Notes under the pieces: model-generated | The model's input: the letters and a program-made list of their open reading frames with translations, nothing else | What the model was told of the DNA's origin: nothing | Database searches by the model: none | Source: Zygnema cylindricum | Lineage: Eukaryota > Streptophyta > Zygnematophyceae > Zygnematales > Zygnemataceae | Reading direction: 5' to 3' | Length of the DNA stretch: 34,205 nucleotides | Assembly: GCA_037447655.1 (NCBI GenBank) | Contig: JBBHKE010003167.1 | Location: 1 to 34,205, forward strand | Part shown: positions 1-14,789 of the stretch, in pieces | Numbering within the stretch: the stretch's first letter is position 1 | Layout of the letters: each line of letters begins with the position of its first letter | Program-made: the position numbers and the translations under genes

Positions 1-64
1 CCCCCCCTCTTCGCCCTCCTTCCTTTTCTCTCCCCCTCTCTCCCTTTCTCTCTCCCTCTCCAAG
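1..64. repeat. C/T-rich low-complexity tract
   Basis: Sixty bases of almost pure pyrimidine ending in CCAAG. On the plus strand this is a good polypyrimidine tract and acceptor. It is followed by an open frame at 65-208 (starting S-Y-D-M-N-Y-A-V) that could be an upstream exon of the HRDC gene, but no convincing donor closes it, so that exon is not called. Simple-sequence expansion is the safer reading. Confidence 0.6.
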
Positions 65-572
65 TCTTATGACATGAATTATGCTGTAGCTGCCTCCCGT
101 CAACTTTTGAACCACACTTTCCATGAAATAGTTCAATGTCTTATGAAACTCGTGTCACTTTTGCCTCCCACTTCTCCACCCATCGCTTTTAAAAGTAATA
201 ACACTTATTAGGTCTTGGGTTTCTATGGTTCATAATTATGTTTAGTATTAATAATACTAATTTGTTGGTATGGCAAATCACCACATTACTCAACCCCAAG
301 TTAAGTTTGTTTCTTGTGAAGAAAATAAATGATCTATGTACCTAGCTCACTATTATTAGTGTGCATTTGTTGCCAAAGGTTGCCGTGCATGTCGTTTTTT
401 GGTTTACTTGTCACTTTTTTTGCTCGAGCCCGAAATAGTGTTTCTTTAGTTTTTCTTAAAGCCTCTAAAGATAAAACGTTCTTGGTTTGTTTTCCTTGAA
501 ATATCCACTAAACAAAATCAATAGTGTGGTGCCGATTGTTTGGGGTCCTTACTTTCTAATACATTCACACAG

Positions 573-1809
573 GTACTCAAAAAGTTCTCATAGAGCTCGA
601 GGAAATTACTTCCAATAAAAATAAACAAAGTGAGGAAACGACTTTGGGGTCAAAGGGGACTACTCTTAATCCACTCCAGAGTCCAATGGAAAGAATGTTG
701 GACGACTTAAGAGAACAACTCGCTTTGAAGCACGGAGGGATTTTTCCACATTCGGTTTTATCTTCTCAGCATATTACCTCACTTTGTAAAGAAAAACCTT
801 CAACTTTGGAACAGGTGAGGGCTAAAAAACCCTTAAAAAACTCTAGAAAACACTAAACAACCCTAAAGTTTCAAATGCGAGGGTGGTTCCTTTTCAGTGT
901 GAGAATATTGTTAACATCGTTAACTTTTGAAATTGTGCATTTTTGTGTATAGTGACTTTTGAATTTTTGATTCGTGAATGATAAATTTGTTAATATGTGG
1001 TTTTTGAATTGTACATTTCTGAATATGTTGAACTTTTACTCTTTTTTTTCTAGAGAGCTAACTAGAATTCGGTTTTTGTAGCCAACACAACAGTTAAACC
1101 TCTTGTTGCAAACTTTTAAAATCTCAAATTAAAAAAAAAAACTGATTTTCATGGAAAACCCTTTTTTTCTCAACGCACGATTTGGAAATGAACTTCACTG
1201 TGTTCCCTGTCTGTCCTATTCTTCTGTCCACACTATTTAATCTTTTCATATTCTTCTGTCCACACTTTTGAAGGTTTTCCTATTCTTCTGTCCATACTAT
1301 TTAAGGTTTTCCTATTCTGTCCACACTATTTAAGGTTTAGGCATTGCTCTGGTTTTTTCCCTCGCATGTTCAATGATGATGTTTTAATGTCATCCTCGGT
1401 CTGAATTTTTTTCCAGGTAGGGGAGATTGTGGGCGAGAAACGAGTGGAAAAATACGGGAGAGAGATTCTCGAAGCAATAAAATCGCATTTGAAAGATTTG
1501 CCGGTCGAGGAGGACAAGCAAGGAAGTTGGGTGAATCCCAAAGGAGCTGTTTTGCCTCAAAAAAGTTCGAGGAAACGAAGTATTTCAGAGAGGGGAAAAG
1601 GAGGAGGAGGAGGAGGAGGAGGAGGAGGAGAGGGACAAATTTTGGAGGGTAACAGGAAGAAAACTAGGGCTAAGGGTCGTAGTAGAGTCGTTGAGTCTGA
1701 GGAGGATGTGGGAGTCGAAAAAGAGAATGAGGAAGAGAGTGAAGGTGGCAATGGGGAGGATGATTCAGATTTTGAACCTGGAAAGGTACCGAATAAAAAA
1801 AAAACATAA
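573..1809 (+). CDS. C-terminal exons of an HRDC-domain protein (RecQ helicase-like or Rrp6-like), partial
   Basis: Two exons, 573-814 and 1417-1809, joined by a GT-AG intron (815-1416) in phase 0. Exon 573-814 opens after CACACAG with two bases of a split codon, so the gene starts off the left edge. Spliced, residues from MERMLDDLRE through the exon join into VGEIVGEKRVEKYG and REILEAI form a full HRDC fold: helical start, KPSTLEQ turn, helix-hairpin-helix-like GEKRVEKYG. HRDC domains bind nucleic acid or partners in RecQ helicases (BLM/Sgs1/plant RECQ4) and in Rrp6 nucleases. After HRDC comes a basic stretch (SSRKRS), a ten-glycine run coded by a GGA repeat, another basic patch and an acidic tail ending DDSDFEP. 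The stop is TAA at 1807-1809; an alternative donor (AAG|GTACCG at 1786) would instead continue the gene. A RecQ protein fits the tail style best, but no helicase motif is visible here. Confidence 0.72.
1215..1338. repeat. 32-bp minisatellite, four copies, inside the HRDC gene intron
   Basis: Units begin at 1215, 1247, 1279 and 1311 (period 32 bp), each close to CCTATTCTTCTGTCCACACT followed by ATTTAAGGTTTT. The last copy lacks a few bases. It sits about 80 bp upstream of the 3' splice site of the intron. No function is evident. Confidence 0.85.
1600..1631 (+). repeat. GGA trinucleotide run coding for polyglycine
   Basis: About ten GGA/GAG triplets in frame within the last visible exon of the HRDC gene give a run of ten glycines between two basic patches. 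Such runs are length-variable and usually mark a disordered linker. Confidence 0.9.
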
Positions 1810-3617
1810 TCGGCATCTACATTTGTCGTTTGTTTCTGCTGTTTGTCTTTTGGGTCACTATGAATTAAACGTCAAGCTGTGAATTTTTTGTGGTGCTTGA
1901 TGGTAATGGATTGCCATTTCCAACAAAAATTGAAAAAAAAAATTGTTAACGTCATCGTAAAAATCACTCAGAAATTACGTTTTGCCAACTTGAAAAGATT
2001 CGAAGCATGAAAAAACGTTTTTATGCAGAAACTTATACTGAGCTGCTTCTCGCCAGTAAGGGTCGTTGTAACCATTTGTGGATTATTATTACAGCTATCC
2101 AGCAGTTAAGAGTGTGTGAAGGAAAAGAGGCAATCAATGTAGTTCAGAGTGCCAAGAAATAGAGACGGTTACAGAGAAATAAAGGGAGACAAAGAGGACG
2201 AGAAGACAGCGAAACAGATGAAAACAGAAATAAAGCTGAGACGGAGGGAGTGAGGGGGGTGTCGGAGGTAATGAGGGAAAAAGGCAAGAATGGTGAATAG
2301 GGAATGTAGACAATTTACAATCCACTACCGCGTAGAACTCATGAATTGCCATACAAACGGCTATAGGTTCATCAGTATGATGGACTATCAAATGTAAGAC
2401 TTAAATAAGAAGAACGATGGTAAACCATTCGAGTACATGGGAACCAAAAAACAAAGAGGTAAAAAGAATAGTGAAATACCGAAAGTGGATGAAAGCAAAC
2501 AAAAAGGAAAAACAGGTCGAAAGTAAGAGAGTAACACATGACTACTGGTGAATATCGACTAATTTTGAAAGTTCACTTCCATTTTTAAGTATCTCACATC
2601 AATAAAAAAGAAACATCACATCATTACATCACATCAGGTATCTATTAATGATATGTATTTGATAGCCGCTTCAGGTATCGATCCAATGTGATATATATCC
2701 CTAGGTCTACACCTTACCCAGTTCGTGACAAATAATCATTACCTGGGTCAAAGGAAGCATCGCACTTGGTGGTAAAAGCAACCATAGGACTAACTCTAAC
2801 ATGGAGGTAATGACAATCTCATTCAAATTTCCATGAATACTCCATTTGGGAGGAAGACGGCCTGTTACTCAATTGATATTAAGTTGATGAATGGAAGTGA
2901 ATGAGATATACAGAGAAAAGAATGGACTACATTTTTTCTGTAGTTGTAGTTGTGAAAGGTGTTGATAACTCAAGTGTCAATTGCCAATATCATTACGTTT
3001 TCACATTTTTTCGATTTTTGATCACCTCATCGGATTGAAGCTTCCATTTCAATAATAATTTACCACAGTTGCAACTCAGTATCGTGTGTGCTACAGCAAC
3101 TCTGTTCGTAACAAATAATCAGTATGGAAGTAGAGAAGCATCTCTTATAAGTTTTTACAGCTGAAACCTTCCAATAATACAGTTTTAAGTGTATACAATC
3201 AGCATTATACGTTATGCAAGGGCCATAACATCCACATTGTTGCCCTATAAGCATTTTACATTAAATATTGCTCAAGGCAGTATTTTGACTATATCATACC
3301 TGCCATTTGCCATATTAACTAAAAAAAAATTCCAGCTATTACACAATTATGCCTTTGTTCCACGACATTTTTTCTAATATACCAGTCAGGGTTGCATTAT
3401 CGGTAAAAGAACCTACTCCAAAGACCACTGACAGAAGAAAAGCGTGCTTGGATAACACTTGAAACACCCTCGTTGCATTGCATATTGACAACAATCTTTC
3501 ACTCCCTTGAGATTACATTGAGAAGAAATTCTGAAGGTAGCATTGCTAACCAAAAAATATGCCCAGGATTATACATTTTCATTGAGAAGTTCCATCCCTC
3601 ATTATGCCTACACTTCA
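1810..3617. other. Intergenic region between two convergent genes; no supported gene
   Basis: The HRDC gene (plus) and FTSH (minus) converge here. A 51-codon plus-strand frame lies at 2007-2162 (MKKRFYAETYTE...), too short and isolated to call. Bases 2150-2290 are purine-rich. 2401-2560 holds a repeat fragment listed separately. I see nothing in 2560-3617 on either strand beyond short random frames. Confidence 0.6.
2401..2560 (-). repeat. Diverged, inverted fragment of the 2-kb direct repeat
   Basis: Read on the minus strand, this region matches 17858-17995 and 20500-20632 by eye: a T-rich lead, then CCCATGTACTCGAATGG, then a palindrome-like GGTTTACC core. It keeps the same order of words but with many substitutions, so it is an older, truncated copy of the family forming the two large repeats near 17-21 kb. 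Confidence 0.6.
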
Positions 3618-3623
3618 TTTATT
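3618..3623 (-). terminator. Candidate poly(A) signal of the FTSH gene
   Basis: AATAAA on the minus strand, about 310 bases after the FTSH stop codon. The 3' UTR would be roughly 3600-3933. Plant poly(A) signals are loose, so this is only a candidate. Confidence 0.35.
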
Positions 3624-3933
3624 CATAACATTAAAAACTCCCAATATACATTGCACTGCTGTGACAACACACTGCTAAAGAAGTAAAAATTAAACATCTA
3701 TGGTGGCAATTTCAGAAGTTTTTACAGTTATTACAATTTTTTTTCACAATCTTTAAATTCCAGCTAGAAGTTCCAGCTCTAAATTTTCACTAGTCTGGAA
3801 AACATGTACCAGCTATAATTCAAAGTAAAGAAAAACAAAAGTACATCAGAATAGACAGTGACAAACATTAAACAAAAAATATTTTAAGAAGAAATGCCTA
3901 AGCTGACATATTTCTTAAAATATATTCACTTTT

Positions 3934-8471
<4,538 letters not shown>

Positions 8472-9458
8472 AATGTTGAGTTGTCAAATACTCACTTTTC
8501 GCAGTAAATTGCTTCTCTAAGACCTGATTACAAGACTTTGCTGCTTCAAGAATGATGGAACCTAATCACACCAGCAAAGTTCTATCTTTGCGAAATTGCA
8601 CGAACCTCCAATTTAAATTAGGACTGGTTCATTCAACACTGGCATGTCTGTGAGCCGCTCATGTTCAGCAAAGGTATAGAGCAGACGCGGCAAAATCGTG
8701 ACCTTCGATCGCGATTGAACGGAAACGTACATTGTAATTAAATGCAAATCTGGATACGCGGCCAATCTAAACCCGTCGATGTTGATCGAACGGAAGAAGA
8801 CAGTATATCTTCTGAAGCTATTATACGGACACCGTCGATTCGAGATTTTGAAACATCGACGGCTGGTAAATATCCACGGTTATCTATATCTCCAAATAGG
8901 TCGTGGCTGGCTTCCTGCATTGCATCTCGTGGACTCCAAGAGCATGTGTGGATCTAAAGCGTCAACACGTGGCAGAAGAACGTTCGGGGACGAAGATCGC
9001 AAAAATTTGTCGCGTCTACTACACGAGGGTTCTAAAGCTTCACGATGCTTGCAGGAAGGTGCACAGTAGGCGTGCTTCGCTTCAAGCAGTTAACACTAGG
9101 ACGTCCTTGGCCTTAAGTATTCGTACATTTTCCGGCTGTACATAAGTGTACGGCAAACGGTTCCAGAGAAGAGCCAGCATGGGTACATGCTTGGAAATGT
9201 ACGGCATCAGATCCCAGCAAAGCTTACCACATTGCTGGACGGGCAGACTGGTGGAGGATGAGAAGAATCTTCCGACCAATAGGATGTTGGCAAGTCAAGA
9301 GCGCTGTTTCGATTGAAGCCACGAGTCCCCGACCTCGTACAAAACTACAATACCGTGGAAGTGAACCCGTACTTCATGGTTGGCTATGGAAAGTTCACAA
9401 CCATAACTGTACGTCGTGTGTCGTAAGTTTTGTCAGAAATATAGCGTGGATTTCAGCT
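8472..9458. promoter_or_regulatory. Upstream region of FTSH; no other gene supported
   Basis: The FTSH ATG at 8471-8469 is preceded on its strand by CAACTCAACATT. No clear TATA box is visible. An ACACGTGGCAG element (G-box/ABRE type) lies at 8965-8975, about 500 bases upstream; its relation to FTSH is unknown. Open frames between 8738 and 9500 on both strands are short and show no recognisable protein. Confidence 0.4.
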
Positions 9459-9540
9459 GGAGTACAGTACAGTACGCGCAAGGTTCAGTACAGTACAGAC
9501 TAGGTACAGGACAGTACAGTACTGTAATGTAGTGTGGTCC
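9459..9540. repeat. GTACA/CAGTA pentamer-rich tract
   Basis: Repeated GTACAGTACAGTAC-type words at 9459-9540, with further copies at 9560-9603 and 9832-9862 on either side of and inside the neighbouring inverted-repeat element. The words are near-palindromic around GTAC and match the flanks of the inverted-repeat elements in this window. Confidence 0.75.
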
Positions 9541-9603
9541 ACACTAATTTTTTAAAATTAAAGTACATCACAGTACAATACATTACAGTATTGTGTTGCA
9601 CAG

Positions 9604-9917
9604 TACACCGCCAATCGTTATTAGCGTTGTGTACGCTATTTCCGTCCCGCTTTTTTTTTTTTTTATTCTCCATTAGTGTAGTTCATTCTATTTTTTTCTT
9701 TATTCTATTTAGGGTTATTTTCAGTATGTTGTCTTTTAATTAGAGTGGTGTCAGGTCTCGGCGCATTTCGCCTCGTGTAGGAGACCTGCACACCCTGCAC
9801 ACCACGGGCGAGAAAACTAACGAACCTTTACTGTACAGTACAGTACTATAGTATTGTATATTCTAATTTTGCACTAACACTAATAAATCCTCAACACTAA
9901 TAACAGCTGGAAGTGTA
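9604..9917. mobile_element. TA-flanked inverted-repeat element (MITE), copy 1
   Basis: The left end at 9604 reads TACACCGCCAATCGTTATTA; the right end, on the other strand from 9917, reads TACACTTCCAGCTGTTATTA. The first 150 bp match the element at 15682. An internal hairpin occupies 9747-9794 (arms GGTGTCAGGTCTC and GAGACCTGCACACC). Joining the flanks gives ACAGTACTGT, a palindrome. There is no coding capacity. The right terminus is diverged, so its exact end is less sure. Confidence 0.65.
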
Positions 9918-10425
9918 CTGTACCACAATAGTGCGCACAAATCGTACAAAATGGTCAGTTGGCTAAATACTTCTGTTCTCTCCCTTTCGCCATCTCCCTC
10001 TCGTGCCTCTCTAGGACACACAAATGCCAACCCATGAGCGCGCGCGTACAGTCTTTAAAAAAAAGCAATCTGCCACGTGTCAACGGACGGAAGAGGAAAA
10101 TCTGGATTAGGACATGGTATGATGATGCCGGTCGATGTCATTATCTGGTAAGTTTTTGTATGATTGTAAAGGAAAACTGCCTGAGAGGATTTCCTCTTAA
10201 ACGTTGTTGTAGGAAATTTTTATTTAGTGTATGCAAACTGCACAAACTAGTCTGGAAAATTTTCAATACAATGTAAAATGTACTTATGTCTAGGGCCTCC
10301 TTTTTAAGCTTCCAGAGCTTTGGTGTAAATGTTAGTATTTAAGTTTTCAGATTAGGGTTAAAAAGTTAAAAGTTAGGGTTAAAGTTACGATTTTGAAGGT
10401 AATTTGCAGTGACTTGGTCAAGAGT
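9918..10425. other. Intergenic stretch without a supported gene
   Basis: It contains TGCCACGTGT at 10071 (G-box/ABRE-like). A short open frame ends KIWIRTWYDDAGRCHYL and is followed by a good donor (GTAAGT at 10148); it looks coding but no partner exon could be fitted. Telomere-like TTAGGG variants occur at 10345-10390. Confidence 0.4.
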
Positions 10426-10827
10426 TTCACATTTAGGGCTTCAGCCTATTGGGGCCCCAAAGTGGTCATTTCAAGGTACACCGCGTATCGCTATTAGTGT
10501 TAATAATTTTTTTGCCACTTTAAACGTATTTTCTCCGTACACACTTGTCGGATTCTGGATTTGACGGTTGCTGTAGAAAGGTAAGATTCTCACCTTCCTA
10601 TTGGCGTTCTCAAATTGAAAGTCGGGCAAGTGTGTACGGAGAAAAGACGCTTTAAGTGGCGAAAAAATTATTAACCCTAAAAGCGATTCATGGTGTAGTG
10701 TTCAATTATTGAGCGATATATGACCGTCTCAATCACAATTCAACGCCCATAGACACTGCGCAATCATTGAAAACGTCCTTCAATTGACCTCTTTGGGGTC
10801 CCAATGGGCCGAAGCTCGTAGGGTGAA
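10426..10827. mobile_element. Outer inverted-repeat element interrupted by a second element
   Basis: The left arm near 10430-10476 contains GCTTCAGCCTATTGGGGCCC. The right arm near 10767-10825, read on the minus strand, contains GCTTCGGCCCATTGGGACCC. The two arms match over about 40 bp, and a second TIR element (10477-10697) lies exactly between them. This is a nested insertion. The outer ends are not precise because the similarity fades. Confidence 0.6.
10477..10697. mobile_element. TA-flanked inverted-repeat element (MITE), copy 2, with long fold-back arms
   Basis: TA at 10477-10478 and 10696-10697. The 217-bp element starts CACCGCGTATCGCTATTAGT, and its other end on the minus strand starts CACCATGAATCGCTTTTAGG. 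Inverted similarity continues inward for about 70 bp through GCCACTTTAA and TCTCCGTACACACTTG, so the whole element folds into one hairpin. It is the same subfamily as 15211-15420. Confidence 0.85.
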
Positions 10828-12486
10828 GGATGATCGACTTTACATTTACCCATAGCTTGCAGAAAAGCTGCAGTTTCTGACGTTTGCGATAGAAGGGCTA
10901 ATCTTTATTTTGATCCTTTTGTCTGTTCGAGTTAGGATTTAATGGTTCAAAGGCGGTATGTTTTACGGTTTCAATGCTGCTGGTTTTTACTGCCAGTGCT
11001 TCACTGTATTCTATTGGTTAACAAGATGCATTTTTTGTTAGGAGTTTCTTATTTTTGGTTCGGTTTAATTTTCATTATAATTAGTCTTGGCGAAAGAAGA
11101 GTGGAGGTGAATGTTTGATGCCCATGAATTTCCGAGTTTGTTATTCAATTGATTATTGATTAATTGATTAACTGATATTCCTTTTGTTTCCCCCTGTTGC
11201 ACGACTGCATGTAGCCTTCTATTTCTCCCTCTTTTACTTCCTTTTCTTTCAGACTTTTCCTTCAGTTCCTTTTTTCTTGTCTCCTCTCTCCACTTCTTTC
11301 CCTTTGTATATTTATGTCATTTAAGACTTTTTCTCCCTTTCTTTTTTTTATTCACTCTCTCTTTCTCCTTTCTCTCTTCTACATCTTGTCGTTTGGGTGT
11401 GTGGTCACTAGAGCCATGACCGGCACGCTCTTATGGATACATATCTCTCTCCTTTCTCTTTTTGCACACACCATCCCTTCGGCTCCCCTGGCTAGACATT
11501 CTTTCAATTACCTGCAACAGGAATTTGTCTTGCCTTTTCACCTGTCCCTATCCGTCCTTCTCTTCCCCCCGTCCCTGTTATCTTTTCCCCCTTCACTTTC
11601 CTCACTCCTTTCACCATCCCTCTCCTTGTCTTGCATTCTGTCCTGCTTCTTATTCCTTCACGTCACGTCAGTCAATTCCCTCACGTCAGTCAATTCTTCC
11701 CTCCTATTCCACGTTCCTTCCCATTTCTCCTTATCTCTTCCGTCTAAACCTTCCATGCACTACCTCCCTATTCTCCACTCATTATCGCTTTTAGAATGAG
11801 TGACCCTGCAGACAATTTCAAAGTAAGTTCATTGGATAGTATTCTCATTGTTGTTTTTAATCCTGTTACACTGTCTCTTCCACCTTCCTCCCTGTCAACT
11901 TTCTCCCCTCCTCTGTCTCTCTCCCTTTATGGTAAATAGTTATGGACTGGAAAATAACACATTGTAAGAGCATTGTATATGCTACACTATTAATGTACAA
12001 ACTCGAAAAGATCCAATGGGAGACTGTAAGTGCATACAAATTTTTGTTATTATCTTAAAATCGTTTTTGTACCTATAATATGTCTTGAAAAAGTCATTAT
12101 CAAGTTAAATTACCAGACATGAAAGTGGTTTTGTTGGACTTCAGAGGACATGGAACATGGGTCGTTTATGCGAAGTGGTATATCAACCCGCACTTTCAAA
12201 CTAAATTTGCTTGATATTGAGAATTAGTTCATTGTTTTAAAGACTTGGTAAGTCGTACAAAGAGAGATTGCAACAAGCATTAAGCAGCTTCATCGCACTG
12301 TCAGACAAAGAATAAAAGAGTTTGTTGCAAATGCATTTACATGAGAAAAAGAGGCCAAAATTATCTATCATGAAGAAATATAAAAGGATGAAAAGAAGAA
12401 GAACAGGCGTCAGGCAATTGTTGTTCACTGAAATATGGCTTTGTTTGTTACAGGGGCAAGGCATGTATTTATGTAAAATTGTGTTT
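10828..12486. other. Intergenic region with long pyrimidine-rich stretch; no supported gene
   Basis: Bases 11170-11790 and 11865-11935 are strongly C/T-rich on the plus strand, and the open frames there (for example 11314-11799) are low-complexity shadows of this bias. A possible tiny first exon at 11796-11822 (MSDPADNFK followed by GTAAGT) and an open stretch at 11942-12025 (MDWKITHC... ending at GTAAGT) could belong to a gene continuing to 13.7 kb, but the links cannot be proven from sequence alone. Confidence 0.4.
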
Positions 12487-12748
12487 CAACCATAGGTTTA
12501 ATGTGCATTGATCAACGGCAATTAAAGATTATATCCGTTTTACCCCTGAAAATTAATTTAATTTCTAAAAAAATTGCACACTTCATGTTGCCATTTAATT
12601 CTTATCTATTGATGTGCAATTCAGCCATAAATTTGAACTTAGATTTTTTTAAATCCCGTACTGTACACGTTTTATGCGGATTTCACTGGAAAACGTACTA
12701 AAGGTGTACAATACGCCCGTCCTATTTTGCACATTAAACCTATGGTTG
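12487..12748. mobile_element. 262-bp inverted-repeat element with 21-bp perfect termini
   Basis: The left terminus CAACCATAGGTTTAATGTGC starts at 12487 and is matched exactly in inverted form by the right terminus ending at 12748. The interior is AT-rich and non-coding. Either the 21 bp are the full terminal repeat, or the element proper starts at the internal TA with a TA target duplication. It is distinct in sequence from the other families in this window. Confidence 0.8.
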
Positions 12749-12802
12749 TGACTATTGTGGAGATAAACTATGTTTAGTGATGCATACTATACAATTTGAC
12801 CC

Positions 12803-13355
12803 ATCGATGTTTGACAAAGGTTGGATTTGTATTGGGGATACACGAAGCAGGTGTATGTAGAATACTGTCTACACATTGTCATAAAAAAAAACAAAGAACT
12901 GGGATTTCTAGGTTGACTGACTCTAGGAATATGCATTCCAATTAGAGGGCCTATTTTTTGTTATTGCGTCTATTTTGAATTTAATCTCTCACTACCAAGA
13001 TATGATGGCCGTGAATGTCTTTTGCATCAAGATCCGGATTGAGTATGGCTTCAATGCGATAACAACTTCATACCATGAATCGATGTTTGACAAAGGTTGG
13101 ATTTGTATTGGGGAATTACGAAGCAGGTGTATGTAGAATACTGTCTATACATTGTCATAAAAAAAAAACAAAGAACTGGGATTTCTTGGTTTACTGACTC
13201 TAGGAATATGCATTCCAATTAGAGGGCCTATTTTTTGTTATTGCATCTATTTTGAATTTAATCTCTCACTACCAAGATATGATGGCCGTGAATGTCTTTT
13301 GCATCGAGATCCAGATTGAGTATGGCTTCATTGCGATAACAACTTCATACCATGA
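12803..13355. repeat. 276-bp tandem duplication, two copies
   Basis: Copy 1 is 12803-13078 and copy 2 is 13079-about 13355, both starting ATCGATGTTTGACAAAGG and ending near AACTTCATACCATGA. The copies differ at only scattered positions, indicating a recent event. No open frame spans them. Confidence 0.92.
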
Positions 13356-13458
13356 TGTTAGACGCTTGTCCTGATATTATCAATTATTGCCATGTATGGA
13401 ATATCATAAAATCCTTTAGAAACTTGTCACTAGTCATTTATGAAGTTTGTCTCCTTAG

Positions 13459-13751
13459 ATTAAAGCTTTGAAAAAAGAAATTGCTCATGAGGAAGTGAGC
13501 AAAGTATTTAAATGCATTTGGCAAGTCGAGGGAAGTGAATTGGAGTGCATAAATGTTTGTGGAAGAGAGAACAAGACGTTGCTCTTACCCAGAAAAATAA
13601 GGTTATTGTTATCTTCATTTCGGTTATTAACCTTTCCTTCTTTTTGAAGGTGGAGAAGGATTGTTCATACATTTTCCTCGTGTTCTGCTTTTGTCCTCCT
13701 CTTTTTTGTTTTGCCAGAGAAGAAGCTCTTACTGAAATTAACAACAGCTAG
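13459..13751 (+). CDS. Candidate terminal exons of an unidentified gene
   Basis: After a 3' splice-like TCTCCTTAG an open frame starts at 13459 (IKALKKEIAHEEVSKVFKC...) and runs about 60 codons with a protein-like composition. A strong pyrimidine-rich acceptor (TTTTGTTTTGCCAG) precedes 13709, from which EEALTEINNS and a TAG at 13749-13751 can be read. Splicing at AAG|GT near 13603 in phase 2 would join them as ...LPRKIR-EEALTEINNS; an earlier donor (GTGAGC at 13495) is also possible. I do not recognise the protein. Upstream exons would have to lie left of the tandem duplication. It could be chance open sequence. Confidence 0.3.
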
Positions 13752-13899
13752 GGTGATTTCACGAGAGAAGTTTACCTTCATGTTGAGCGTGAATCGTACA
13801 TTTTTATGAGTAACCGTATGTACGACTACTAAATATCCTGCACGAATTTTATGGTTTTACTCTCAAAACGATAGTGTATTAACTTTAGGAGAGACAGAA

Positions 13900-14711
13900 A
13901 TGGCTTTCTTTTACAAAGCAAGTCCCACATGGAGATGGATTGTCGCTAAAAGTAAGGAGTCGAGGAGATTTTTTATCACTTTTGGGGCGGTGTGTGTTGC
14001 TGTTCCTTGGACTGCCGCAACTTTGACTCGAAATTCGACCAATCCCATGTCAGCAGAGGAGTTAGAAAGAAGGAAACATCAACTAAGGGGCGGAAGGATG
14101 GATGGAGAGGTAAGAACCATGACTTATTTCTCTCCTCATAACTTGTTGCTTCTTTCCCTAGAAGTTAGTTGTACTTAAGACTGAATTCCTTTAGAAGGGG
14201 TCGGGAGCTAGGGAGAGGATGGATAGGATAGGAGTGGGATGGTAGAGAGGTGGGAGAGGTAAGGCTCGTTGCCTATTCCTCGATCTAAAACATTGTTTTT
14301 TTTTTTAATTATTTTCCACAAACTTTACCTATTTGTTTGTACTTCTTTATTCCTTTAGGGAGCAAGTGAATCTCCCTTTAGAAAATTTTGTAACTGCGAA
14401 TCTTGTAGCTCATAGTTTTGAAGAACTTAACTTCCATTAGAGATAAATAAAAAAGGACTTTGTTTTTCATCTCTTTTTTTTTTGCGTTTTTTTGTTTTTG
14501 TTGTTACCAGGTGATGGCCCGAGTGAATAAGGAACGATTAGGTCAACTTCTTTCAGAGATTCAAAAAAAAGAAGATACCGAAGATCGTTATAAGGCGGCG
14601 TTAAGAGGAGAGACTTTGACAGGAACTCCAGGTGCTCGGATAAGAGGAGGAGGGGGAACGAGTATGCCGTCCCTTCCAGATAGAGAGAAGGAGAGTGGAG
14701 GAGGAGCATGA
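13900..14711 (+). CDS. Small single-pass membrane protein, conserved plant family of unknown function, two exons
   Basis: Exons 13900-14109 and 14511-14711 are joined in phase 0 (GAG|GTAAGA ... TTACCAG|GTG), giving 136 residues and TGA. The ATG at 13900 is the first in frame and follows AGGAGAGACAGAA. The N-terminus is basic and aromatic (PTWRWIVAKSKESRR), followed by one hydrophobic segment, FFITFGAVCVAVPWTAATL (about residues 25-43), then a charged linker. Exon 2 carries a helical, charged block, NKERLGQLLSEIQKKEDTED, then RYKAALRGETLTG, and a Gly-rich tail. I recall short plant proteins with this order (W-rich start, one membrane span, N-R-E-R-L then Q-R-K-E-D-T block) that lack an assigned function; an organelle membrane location, perhaps mitochondrial, is likely. 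That match is from memory. No operon-like context. Confidence 0.75.
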
Positions 14712-14764
14712 GGGAAGGAAATTTTGTATAGAGGGAAGTGGAGCAGAAATAATGCTCGTTTGGA

Positions 14765-14785
14765 AATAAAATACCATAGAATAAA
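14765..14785 (+). terminator. Two overlapping-range AATAAA poly(A) signals
   Basis: AATAAA occurs at 14765-14770 and again at 14780-14785, 54 to 74 bases after the stop of the two-exon small protein gene. They are a good match to a near-upstream poly(A) element. Confidence 0.6.
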
Positions 14786-14789
14786 ATTC

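Noticed and set aside
65-208. An upstream exon of the HRDC gene after the C/T tract
   Set aside because: The frame is open and protein-like with a good acceptor, but no GT donor in a sensible phase closes it.
2007-2162. A 51-codon ORF MKKRFYAETYTE... or part of it as a further exon of the HRDC gene
   Set aside because: Too short, no family likeness, and joining it to the previous exon does not give a consistent frame.
9959-10276. A plus-strand exon ending KIWIRTWYDDAGRCHYL at a GTAAGT donor (10147)
   Set aside because: The end looks coding and the donor is good, but I found no acceptor exon that continues the frame and do not recognise the protein.
11314-11799. The 161-codon plus-strand ORF
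   Set aside because: Composition is that of a C/T-rich tract (Ser, Leu, Phe, Pro), and a second frame is open over the same stretch.
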